A DNA stretch of 64,000 bases from Virgibacillus_F flavescens. Its GTDB lineage: Bacteria > Bacillota > Bacilli > Bacillales > Amphibacillaceae. Each line of letters opens with the position of its first letter. Within the stretch, counting starts at the first letter, position 1. The notes under the pieces were generated by a model. That model was not told the origin of the DNA. It did no database searches and saw only the letters and a list, made by a program, of their open reading frames with translations. Below are positions 34,720-42,663 of the stretch, one piece after another. The position numbers and the translations under genes were made by a program. The stretch is from positions 2,356,001-2,420,000 of the forward strand of contig NZ_CP192260.1 in the NCBI RefSeq assembly GCF_050574275.1, given 5' to 3'.

Positions 34720-37503
34720 ATGAATAGGTATGTGGTAGTTGATCTCGAAACGACGGGGCATTCACCATCAAATAATGACAAAATTATTGAAGTAGGTATC
34801 GTCATTATTGAAGAGGATAAAATAGTTGGGGAATATGGTACGTTTCTAAATCCAGACAAACCTATTCCATCCTTTATTTCAAATTTGACAGGTATAACGG
34901 ATGAAGATGTAAAGGGAGCACCAAGTTTCGCCGAAAAAGCAGATGAAATCGCTGCATTTTTTGATAATAGTTATTTAATTGCCCATAATGTGCCTTTCGA
35001 TTTAGGGTTCTTAAATGCGGAGTTAATTAAAAACAATAAAACGGCCTTAAAGAATCCAGTAATTGATACAGTAGAGCTTGCCAGGGTTTTATACCCTAAA
35101 GCATCCAGTTATAAATTAAGTCAGCTAGCGGAGTATACAAGTATTGATCATTCAGATCCTCATCGAGCACTTTCAGATGCATATGTGACAGCGACACTGT
35201 TTTTAAACTTAAAACAAAAGCTTGCTTCTTTGCCTTATGAAACAATAAACCATCTATTACGATTAGAAAAAAAACTGAAATCAGATTTGTATGAATTGCT
35301 ATTCGCCAGAAGTGAATCACTGGCTTTTTCGACTGAGGAATCATCAGAAATTACAATTTATAAAGGGTTAGCTTTTAAAAAAGTAGCTGAGCAAATTAGT
35401 GAGAAACCAGATGTTGAAACATCCTTTGGTGAGTATTTAGATGCAATATATGAAGCAGATGGTTCAATGTCCAGCCTTATGCGTAATTATGAGAAACGTC
35501 TTGGTCAACGTGAAATGTCTGAGGAAGTGTACGATGCTTTCAGGGGTAAAAAGCATGCTTTAATTGAAGCGGAGACTGGCACAGGAAAATCTTTAGCATA
35601 CTTAATCCCGGCAGTTTTTGAAGCTGTTACTGAGAAAAAACGAGTTGTTATTAGTACATATACGACACAGCTGCAATCCCAACTTTTAGATAATGAAATT
35701 CCACTTGTAAACCAATTAGTACCATTCGAATTTAAAACGGCATTGTTAAAAGGGCGCCAGCATTATATTAGCCTGGAAAAATTTGAGAAGGAACTGTTGG
35801 ACGAAACAAATGATAATTATGACATTACGTTAACCAAAGCAATGATTTTAGTATGGATAACCGAGACTGAAAATGGTGATTTTGAAGAAATTCAGTTACC
35901 ATCCAAAGGTTTTTTGTTTAATAAACGTATTTCAGCAGAAACAGAAGGCGTATATGACCAATCTTCACCATGGTCTACTAAGTCATTTTACCAAAAAGCA
36001 CGTAAAAATGCTCAACAGGCTGATGTTATTATTACCAATCATGCGCTGTTATGTACGGATATGTCTAACGACTTCCAGTTCATACCTGCTTATCAAAAAG
36101 CAATTATTGATGAAGCACATCATTTAGAGGAAACCGTTTCAAAACATTACGGATTAAAACTGGACTACTCCAATTTTCAGTACACATTAAACAACATTGG
36201 GTCTACGGATGATGGCAATTGGCTATCAAGAATTATCGGTATTTATGATATCCAGCTTCCGGGTTGGAACGAAGCGTTTGCATTGACTAAGTATGAGATA
36301 GACGATTTATTTCGAATGCTGTTTCAGTTTGTTACGGAGCAGAATAGAAATCATAAAGCGGTAAGTGATGTTGGACGTATTCAATATCGATTTGATGAAG
36401 ATAAAGAAACGACAAGAGATTGGAAAACGATAAAAGAAATGTCCACCAGACTGACATTTTATCTCCGTGATCTTATCCATTTACTTACATATACCGAGCA
36501 GCAATTAAAAAATGCAGAAGCATTCGACAAAGCTAACCAGGATGATATTTTGGTTACAATACAAACATTGCAGTCGTATATTGATCGCATTGAACATTTA
36601 TTTTTAATGCGTGATGAAGAAAAACACGTTAAGTGGATTGAAATAGAGGCATATGGTGCGAAGAACGCTGCCTATTTATATAGTGAACCAATCGAAGTTT
36701 CTCGGTTATTATCCAACGATTTGTTTGCAGAGAAGGAAAGTATTATTCTTACAAGTGCAACGTTAACCATGAAGCAATCCTTTACCTTTATTAAACAGCG
36801 CTTAGGCATTTCAGAAGAGCGATTAATCACAAATAAAATAAAATCTCCATTCTCCTATCACGACCAGGTACAGCTTTTAGTCCCTAATGATTTTCCGGAT
36901 GTGAAAGGTAATAATGTGGATGATTTTATTTATTCGACTTGTGAAGCAATTCTCTCTTTAGCTGAAATTACGAAAGGGCGCATGCTAGTCCTGTTTACCT
37001 CGTATGACATGTTAAAACGTTCTTATTATTTGCTGAAAGAAATAATGGACGACCAGTATATGATCATTGCACAGGGGATTTCAAGTGGGAGTCGCTCCAG
37101 ACTAAAGAAAAATTTTATTAACTTTGATAAAGCCATACTACTGGGAACAAGTTCTTTTTGGGAAGGCGTTGATATTCCAGGGGAAGATCTTTCCTGCCTA
37201 GTAATAGCCAGACTGCCGTTTCAACCGCCAAATCATCCGGTTTATGAAGCAAAGGCAAGCCATTTAAAAGAACAGGGAAAAAACGCATTTTTTGAATTAT
37301 CACTACCTAATGCTGTAATCCGATTCAAACAGGGTTTTGGACGACTTATCCGGTCGTCAAATGATAGAGGAATTGTATTTGTATGTGATGCCCGAATGAT
37401 GAAAGCCAGATACAGCAAGTATTTTACTGAGTCCATTCCAGATGTGCCAACCAGTTTCAGCTCCACAAACGAGCTAATGGAGAAAGCAAAGGATTGGTTT
37501 TAA
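34720..37503 (+). CDS. dinG: DinG-family helicase with exonuclease domain
   Basis: The 927-residue protein joins an N-terminal DnaQ-like 3'-5' exonuclease to an XPD/DinG superfamily 2 helicase. The exonuclease spans about 1-165: VDLETTG at 7-13, AHNVPFDLGFL and HRALSDAYVT. The helicase has Walker A AETGTGKS at about 284-291, the DEAHH box near 464-468, and a C-terminal motif VI region ending in QGFGRLIRSSNDRG (about 873-886). I see none of the four cysteines of the iron-sulfur domain of E. coli DinG. In Gram-positive relatives the protein is reported to act mainly as a nuclease. It is likely involved in DNA repair. Confidence 0.93.
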   Translation: MNRYVVVDLETTGHSPSNNDKIIEVGIVIIEEDKIVGEYGTFLNPDKPIPSFISNLTGITDEDVKGAPSFAEKADEIAAFFDNSYLIAHNVPFDLGFLNAELIKNNKTALKNPVIDTVELARVLYPKASSYKLSQLAEYTSIDHSDPHRALSDAYVTATLFLNLKQKLASLPYETINHLLRLEKKLKSDLYELLFARSESLAFSTEESSEITIYKGLAFKKVAEQISEKPDVETSFGEYLDAIYEADGSMSSLMRNYEKRLGQREMSEEVYDAFRGKKHALIEAETGTGKSLAYLIPAVFEAVTEKKRVVISTYTTQLQSQLLDNEIPLVNQLVPFEFKTALLKGRQHYISLEKFEKELLDETNDNYDITLTKAMILVWITETENGDFEEIQLPSKGFLFNKRISAETEGVYDQSSPWSTKSFYQKARKNAQQADVIITNHALLCTDMSNDFQFIPAYQKAIIDEAHHLEETVSKHYGLKLDYSNFQYTLNNIGSTDDGNWLSRIIGIYDIQLPGWNEAFALTKYEIDDLFRMLFQFVTEQNRNHKAVSDVGRIQYRFDEDKETTRDWKTIKEMSTRLTFYLRDLIHLLTYTEQQLKNAEAFDKANQDDILVTIQTLQSYIDRIEHLFLMRDEEKHVKWIEIEAYGAKNAAYLYSEPIEVSRLLSNDLFAEKESIILTSATLTMKQSFTFIKQRLGISEERLITNKIKSPFSYHDQVQLLVPNDFPDVKGNNVDDFIYSTCEAILSLAEITKGRMLVLFTSYDMLKRSYYLLKEIMDDQYMIIAQGISSGSRSRLKKNFINFDKAILLGTSSFWEGVDIPGEDLSCLVIARLPFQPPNHPVYEAKASHLKEQGKNAFFELSLPNAVIRFKQGFGRLIRSSNDRGIVFVCDARMMKARYSKYFTESIPDVPTSFSSTNELMEKAKDWF

Positions 37504-37797
37504 TAGTAGAAAAATTGGCCAATCGACAAGTCTTAGTTTCAGTTATGCATGCGGTAAGAAAGGATTTATATTTTCTTACCAGCAAAAAAGAACTGGCGTA
37601 AATTTTACGCCAGTGAAAAAAGATTGGGTTTAGGATAATTATTTTGTTAAAAATTACAACAAACGATACAAGTTGCTTGTTATAATGAATGTTGAATTGT
37701 TTTTTAAGCGGTGTACCTATAGTATGTACATTGGATTGTTAAAAATGTCTAGAAAAAATTGATAAAACAAGAAGGTTTTATTATCGGAGGGAAATTG
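37504..37797. other. Intergenic region with two hairpins before ypmA
   Basis: GGTAAGAAA (37553-37561) pairs with TTTCTTACC (37572-37580), probably the dinG terminator but without a T-run. ACTGGCGTAAA (37592-37602) pairs with TTTACGCCAGT (37604-37614). A T-run flanks the second hairpin only when read on the - strand. A TATAAT at 37681-37686 may be the -10 for ypmA. Confidence 0.5.
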
Positions 37798-37968
37798 ATG
37801 GATAAGAAATACGAAACATTATCAACGGTGAGGGTTGCCTATTCATCAGACTTATACAAAATTGTCGATACACTAAATCGAACTCTGAAGGAAGAAAATC
37901 TAATGTTTGGCTTAGCATTGGATGAAAAGAATAATGCGCAGGCAAAATTCACAATATATCGTACCTAG
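37798..37968 (+). CDS. ypmA: YpmA (DUF4264) small protein
   Basis: A 56-residue soluble protein with the same length as B. subtilis YpmA and the matching stretches DLYKIVDTLNRTLK and MFGLALDE, ending FTIYRT. Function unknown. CGGAGGG at 37785-37791 sets ATG 37798. The following ypmB frame starts inside this gene, suggesting coupled translation. Confidence 0.85.
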   Translation: MDKKYETLSTVRVAYSSDLYKIVDTLNRTLKEENLMFGLALDEKNNAQAKFTIYRT

Positions 37969-38464
37969 CTGGCTGAAGTGGGGCATGTTGGGACTTATTG
38001 TTGTGCTTATTTCTTGTTTGGTTTATCTATTTCTTCTCTACAGTGACATTCAGCAAAGCAGGACCACTGATTATGAGAATTCAAAAAATGAAGTGTTGCG
38101 AAAAACCAGTGTATCAAAAATTGGGAAAACGACTGATTTTTATGGAGAACAGCAATTTCATGTTATTTTTGGTACTACCAAAAACGACGATGAAAAAATA
38201 GTATTTGTTCCAATTGGTAAGAAGAAAGAAGATTTAACGGTAATTGATCAATCAGAAATTATACCTAGGCAGCAAGTAGTGAATCAATGGGAGAGACAAT
38301 GTAAAGACTGTAAATTAATTGATGTAACCCCAGCAATGCAAAACAATGAGCCATTGTGGGAGTTGACGTATGTTGACGCATCGAAACGGTATGTTTTTGA
38401 TTATTTTTCAATATTTGATGGTAAACGTCTGCAGCGTTACCAGCTAAAATCAATTTTTAATTAG
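37922..38464 (+). CDS. ypmB: YpmB (DUF5590) membrane-anchored protein
   Basis: A 180-residue protein with one N-terminal membrane segment (about 20-41) and an extracytoplasmic PepSY-like region, matching YpmB by position between ypmA and aspB and by size. ATG 37922 and ATG 37934 are both possible; each overlaps the last 35-47 bases of ypmA, and neither has a strong ribosome binding site. Function unknown. Confidence 0.75.
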   Translation: MKRIMRRQNSQYIVPSWLKWGMLGLIVVLISCLVYLFLLYSDIQQSRTTDYENSKNEVLRKTSVSKIGKTTDFYGEQQFHVIFGTTKNDDEKIVFVPIGKKKEDLTVIDQSEIIPRQQVVNQWERQCKDCKLIDVTPAMQNNEPLWELTYVDASKRYVFDYFSIFDGKRLQRYQLKSIFN

Positions 38465-38476
38465 AGAGGTGATTAC

Positions 38477-39658
38477 ATGGATTTAGCAAACAGGGTAAAA
38501 ACATTGACACCATCGTCAACGCTGGCAATTACAGCAAAAGCAAAACAATTAAAGGAAGAAGGTCATGATGTAATTGGTTTAGGTGCAGGAGAGCCAGATT
38601 TTAATACACCACAGTACATCATCGATTCTGCTAAGGAAGCAATGGATAATGGAATGACTAAATATACACCTTCAGGTGGTGTATTAGAGCTTCGAAAAGC
38701 AATTTGCAGTAAGTTTAAAAATGATAACAATTTACAATATAGTCCTGATGAAATAATAGTGACTACTGGTGCAAAACATGCGTTATATACATTATTTCAA
38801 GTTCTAATTAATCCAACTGATGAAGTAATTGTACCTGCACCTTACTGGGTTAGCTATCCTGAACAAATTAAACTGGCTGGCGGAAAACCAGTTATTGTCA
38901 AAGCTTCCGAAAAGAATAGTTTTAAATTAACTCCGGATCAATTAGAAGCGGTTATTACCGATAGTACTAAAGCAGTTATACTGAATTCACCAAGTAATCC
39001 AACTGGAATGATGTATACTGCTGCAGAATTAAAAGCATTAGGTGAAATTTGTCTAAAACACGGTATACTTATCGTTTCAGACGAAATTTATGAAAAGCTA
39101 ATATATACAGATGATCACCATGTTTCTATTGCACAGTTGTCTGAGCAGTTAAAAGAGCAGACAATCATCATTAATGGTGTGTCTAAATCGCATGCTATGA
39201 CAGGATGGCGTATAGGATACGCAGCGGGTAACAAGACCATCATTAAAGCAATGACTAACCTTGCCTCGCATTCGACGTCTAATCCTACCTCTATTGCGCA
39301 ATTTGCCGCATTAGCTGCATATGAATCTGATGAAGATCCAATTACAGAGATGAAACAGGCTTTTAAAGAACGACTTAATACGTTGTATGACTTAATCATT
39401 GATATTCCAGGAATTACATGTGAAAAGCCTAATGGCGCTTTCTATCTTTTTCCAAATGTAGAAAAAGCTGTAAATATGAATGGATTTGAGTCTGTCGACG
39501 CATGGGTAACTGCTCTTCTCGATGAAGAAAAAGTTGCGCTCGTGCCAGGATCCGGTTTTGGATCACCTGAGAATGTTAGATTATCTTACGCAACCTCAAT
39601 TGATTTATTAAAGGAAGCAGCAAATCGAATCAAACGATTTGTTATAAGCCATCAATAA
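38477..39658 (+). CDS. aspB: Aspartate aminotransferase
   Basis: AspB interconverts aspartate and oxaloacetate with 2-oxoglutarate, using pyridoxal phosphate. The 393-residue class I aminotransferase has GAGEPDFNTP (about 36-45), NSPSNPTG (about 171-178), VSDEIYEKLIY, and the PLP lysine in SKSHAMTGWRIGY (Lys about 236). AGAGGTGA at 38464-38471 precedes ATG 38477. asnS follows after 21 bases; the pair supplies aspartate-derived building blocks and asparaginyl-tRNA. Confidence 0.95.
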   Translation: MDLANRVKTLTPSSTLAITAKAKQLKEEGHDVIGLGAGEPDFNTPQYIIDSAKEAMDNGMTKYTPSGGVLELRKAICSKFKNDNNLQYSPDEIIVTTGAKHALYTLFQVLINPTDEVIVPAPYWVSYPEQIKLAGGKPVIVKASEKNSFKLTPDQLEAVITDSTKAVILNSPSNPTGMMYTAAELKALGEICLKHGILIVSDEIYEKLIYTDDHHVSIAQLSEQLKEQTIIINGVSKSHAMTGWRIGYAAGNKTIIKAMTNLASHSTSNPTSIAQFAALAAYESDEDPITEMKQAFKERLNTLYDLIIDIPGITCEKPNGAFYLFPNVEKAVNMNGFESVDAWVTALLDEEKVALVPGSGFGSPENVRLSYATSIDLLKEAANRIKRFVISHQ

Positions 39659-39679
39659 TAGCTATACGGAGGGATTTAA

Positions 39680-40972
39680 TTGAAAATAACAATATCACAG
39701 TCACCTAAAAATAATGAGCAAACCGTAACAATCGGTGCATGGCTTTCAAACAAGCGCTCAAGCGGAAAAATTGCATTTCTGCAACTAAGAGATGGAACAG
39801 GATTTATGCAAGGCGTCGTAGCAAAAAGTGATGTATCTGAAGAAACGTTTCAATTAGCAAAAAATATGACACAGGAATCATCTATGTACATAACTGGGAA
39901 AATCGTCGAAGATACGAGATCTCCATTCGGTTATGAAATGCAGGTAAGTGAAATCGAATTGATACATGAAGCAACCGACTATCCAATAACACCTAAGGAA
40001 CACGGAACAGAGTTTTTAATGGATCATCGTCATTTATGGCTTCGATCAAAACGTCAGCATTCAGTAATGAAAATACGTAATGAAATTATTCGAGCAACTT
40101 ATGAATTCTTTAATAAAAACGAATATGTAAAAATAGATCCACCGATATTAACGGGGTCTTCTGCCGAGGGGACAACCGAACTATTTCACACAAAATATTT
40201 TGAAGAAGAGGCTTACTTATCTCAAAGTGGCCAGCTTTATATGGAAGCCGCAGCAATGGCTTTTGGAAAAGTATTTTCATTCGGGCCAACTTTTCGTGCA
40301 GAAAAATCAAAAACCAGAAGACACCTTATCGAATTCTGGATGATAGAGCCAGAAATGGCGTTTGTAGACCATGATGAAAGCTTGGAAGTACAAGAGAACT
40401 ATGTAAGCTTTCTGGCACAGTCAGTATTAGACAACTGCAAACTAGAGCTTGGTATATTAGAACGTGATACGACAAAACTAGAACTTATAAAGGCTCCATT
40501 TCCTCGCATTTCCTATGATGATGCGATTACGTTGTTAAAAGATAAAGGGTTTGACGATATTGAATGGGGAGAAGACTTTGGGTCTCCTCATGAAACAGCC
40601 ATTGCTGAGCATTTTGAGAAACCAGTGTTCATTACAAATTATCCTGCTGAGATAAAAGCGTTTTACATGAAACCTGATCCAAATCGTTCAGATGTTGTAT
40701 TATGTGCAGACTTAATTGCACCTGAAGGATATGGCGAAATTATCGGTGGTTCTCAACGAATTGACGATTTAGAATTAATGACAAAACGATACGAAGAACA
40801 TGGATTAACTAGCGAGGCATATAAATGGTACCTCGAATTACGGAAGTACGGAAGCGTTCCACATTCTGGGTTTGGTCTTGGATTAGAGCGTACAGTAGCT
40901 TGGCTATCCGGTGTAGATCATGTGAGGGAAACCATTCCATTTCCGCGGTTATTAAATCGCTTATATCCATAA
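39680..40972 (+). CDS. asnS: Asparaginyl-tRNA synthetase
   Basis: The 430-residue class IIb synthetase has an N-terminal OB-fold anticodon domain (about 1-110, with SGKIAFLQLRDGTG), motif 2 (FGPTFRAEKSKTRRHLIEFWMIEPE, about 216-240) and motif 3 (GFGLGLERTVAWL). Motif 2 ending in MIEPE rather than an aspartate-specific pattern supports Asn. Start is TTG 39680, six bases after GGAGGG. No T-box leader is visible. A terminator follows. Confidence 0.95.
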   Translation: MKITISQSPKNNEQTVTIGAWLSNKRSSGKIAFLQLRDGTGFMQGVVAKSDVSEETFQLAKNMTQESSMYITGKIVEDTRSPFGYEMQVSEIELIHEATDYPITPKEHGTEFLMDHRHLWLRSKRQHSVMKIRNEIIRATYEFFNKNEYVKIDPPILTGSSAEGTTELFHTKYFEEEAYLSQSGQLYMEAAAMAFGKVFSFGPTFRAEKSKTRRHLIEFWMIEPEMAFVDHDESLEVQENYVSFLAQSVLDNCKLELGILERDTTKLELIKAPFPRISYDDAITLLKDKGFDDIEWGEDFGSPHETAIAEHFEKPVFITNYPAEIKAFYMKPDPNRSDVVLCADLIAPEGYGEIIGGSQRIDDLELMTKRYEEHGLTSEAYKWYLELRKYGSVPHSGFGLGLERTVAWLSGVDHVRETIPFPRLLNRLYP

Positions 40973-40986
40973 AAAAATAGCTTTAT

Positions 40987-41022
40987 AAATCCCTTGTCGC
41001 TTATTTAGTACAAGGGATTTTT
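40987..41022 (+). terminator. Terminator of aspB-asnS
   Basis: AAATCCCTTGT (40987-40997) pairs with ACAAGGGATTT across a 12-base loop and is followed by T residues. Confidence 0.87.
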
Positions 41023-41046
41023 AATTGAAAACGAACAATATTTTCA

Positions 41047-41055
41047 TGCTATACT
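41047..41055 (+). promoter_or_regulatory. Extended -10 promoter of dnaD-nth
   Basis: TGC directly precedes TATACT (41050-41055). TTGAAA at 41025-41030 lies 19 bases upstream. The element is 23 bases before the dnaD start. Confidence 0.5.
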
Positions 41056-41077
41056 AGCAGTGAGGTGTATATTTATT

Positions 41078-41761
41078 ATGACTAAATCAATTCCATATCA
41101 AAATTTGTTAATAGAACAATTACCAATACCTATAAAATTACTGACTTCATATAAATCACTTGGTCTTGATGAAGCAGATACTATGTTAATACTGCAGTTA
41201 CACCGCTTCCTGCATGAGCAAAATGACTTTCCGACTCCGTATGAGTTAGCATCAGCTCTCACTTTAAGCGAACAGGAATGTGCAAAAGGTCTTAGAAAGC
41301 TAATTCAGAAAAATTATTTATCCATTGAACAAAAACAAAATAGTGAGGATCGTGTATCTGAAGTATATTCACTGGATCCCCTATGGAACATTATCTTTAG
41401 TGAGCAAAAACAAAAGCCTGAATCTGGTCTGGAAGATGGAACCTTGTTCATTTTGTTTGAACAGGAATTTGGACGCCCGATTTCACCTTTTGAAATAGAA
41501 ACGATAAATGTGTGGCTGGATGAGGATAATTTAGAACCATCGTTGATAAAAGCTGCACTCCGTGAATCTGTTTTAATGGGTAAACTGAATTTTAAATATA
41601 TCGACAGGATTCTTAGGGAATGGAAAAAGAAAGGCATACTCACAGTTGAGAAAGCCAGGGAATCGAGTAAAAATTTCCACAGCAGCAAAACAACACCAAG
41701 TAAAAATAATGAAAAGCGGGACACTTCTTTTTATTACAATTGGCTGGAAGGGGAGGACTAA
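41078..41761 (+). CDS. dnaD: DNA replication initiation protein DnaD
   Basis: DnaD binds DnaA and DNA at oriC and at restart sites, helping load the helicase with DnaB and DnaI. The 227-residue product has an N-terminal winged-helix domain (about 1-100) and a C-terminal DnaB_2/DDBH2 domain (about 120-195, FEQEFGRPISPFEIETINVWLDED-like). A basic tail ends in YYNWLEG. ATG 41078 follows GAGGTG at 41062-41067. nth starts three bases after its stop, as in B. subtilis. Confidence 0.93.
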   Translation: MTKSIPYQNLLIEQLPIPIKLLTSYKSLGLDEADTMLILQLHRFLHEQNDFPTPYELASALTLSEQECAKGLRKLIQKNYLSIEQKQNSEDRVSEVYSLDPLWNIIFSEQKQKPESGLEDGTLFILFEQEFGRPISPFEIETINVWLDEDNLEPSLIKAALRESVLMGKLNFKYIDRILREWKKKGILTVEKARESSKNFHSSKTTPSKNNEKRDTSFYYNWLEGED

Positions 41762-41764
41762 AAC

Positions 41765-42412
41765 GTGTTAAATAAAGCGCAGGTTAGGTACTCCTTGGAT
41801 GAAATAGAAAAAATGTTTCCTGATGCAGAATGCGAACTCGTTCATAAAAACCCGTTTGAATTAGTAATTGCCGTTTTACTATCAGCTCAGTGTACAGATA
41901 TATTGGTAAATAAAGTAACCAAAAGTCTATTTCAAAAATATAAAACACCTGAAGATTTTCTCTCAGTTTCACTCGAGGAGCTTCAACAGGATATTCGATC
42001 AATAGGACTTTATCGTAATAAGGCAAAAAACATTCAAAAACTCTGTCGGTCATTATTGGACGAATATAATGGAGAGGTGCCAAACACCAAAACCGATCTT
42101 GTTAAATTAGCTGGCGTCGGAAGAAAAACAGCAAATGTAGTAGCATCTGTGGCATTTGGAGAACCTTCTATTGCTGTCGATACGCATGTTGAACGGGTTT
42201 CAAAACGATTAGGTATTTGTCGTTGGAAAGATTCTGTAGTGCAAGTTGAAGAAACACTAATGAAGAAAGTTCCAAAGGAAGAATGGACAGCAACACACCA
42301 TAGATTGATATTTTTTGGGAGGTATCATTGCAAATCAAGGAATCCTAATTGTCCTGAGTGTCCATTGCTGGATATCTGCAGGGAAGGGCAGAAGAGGATG
42401 AAAGCTCGATAA
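41765..42412 (+). CDS. nth: Endonuclease III
   Basis: Nth is a DNA glycosylase/AP lyase that removes oxidised pyrimidines. The 215-residue product has the helix-hairpin-helix LAGVGRKTANVV (about 115-126) with the catalytic lysine, the catalytic aspartate in AVDTHVERV (about 138-146), and the 4Fe-4S motif Cys-x6-Cys-x2-Cys-x5-Cys near the C-terminus (190-206). Start is GTG 41765 inside the dnaD operon. ypoC, which follows in B. subtilis, is absent and a repeat fragment lies there instead. Confidence 0.96.
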   Translation: MLNKAQVRYSLDEIEKMFPDAECELVHKNPFELVIAVLLSAQCTDILVNKVTKSLFQKYKTPEDFLSVSLEELQQDIRSIGLYRNKAKNIQKLCRSLLDEYNGEVPNTKTDLVKLAGVGRKTANVVASVAFGEPSIAVDTHVERVSKRLGICRWKDSVVQVEETLMKKVPKEEWTATHHRLIFFGRYHCKSRNPNCPECPLLDICREGQKRMKAR

Positions 42413-42484
42413 ATATATAAATTAGCTTCCGCACATAGACAATCATGAGTAACACAAATTGCAAATATTACTATCCTAATGCAT

Positions 42485-42590
42485 GCTGCTAATTACTATG
42501 TTGTATTTGATGGAAGCTGCTCTTCTTGAGGAGACTGAAGCCGTGCTCGCGGAAAGCACCGCCCGGAGCGGGAGCGGTCCTGGACGGCAG
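42485..42590. repeat. Dispersed repeat, copy D (rearranged)
   Basis: The first part (42485-42520, GCTAATTACTATGTTG onward) matches the start of copy A in direct orientation. The second part (about 42529-42590, ending TCCTGGACGGCAG) matches the GC-rich core in reverse orientation. The reading-frame segment and the 76-base block are missing. It sits in the gap between the converging genes nth and ponA. Confidence 0.65.
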
Positions 42591-42626
42591 ATTAAGAAAA
42601 TTTCTTGGTAATAAAGTTAATTATAT

Positions 42627-42662
42627 AAAAAAGAGACCATCGTAATGACGGTCTCTTTTTTT
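42627..42662. terminator. Terminator of recU-ponA, probably bidirectional
   Basis: AAGAGACC pairs with GGTCTCTT, with A and T runs outside on both strands. It lies just beyond the ponA stop and can also stop transcription coming from nth. Confidence 0.85.
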
Positions 42663-42663
42663 C

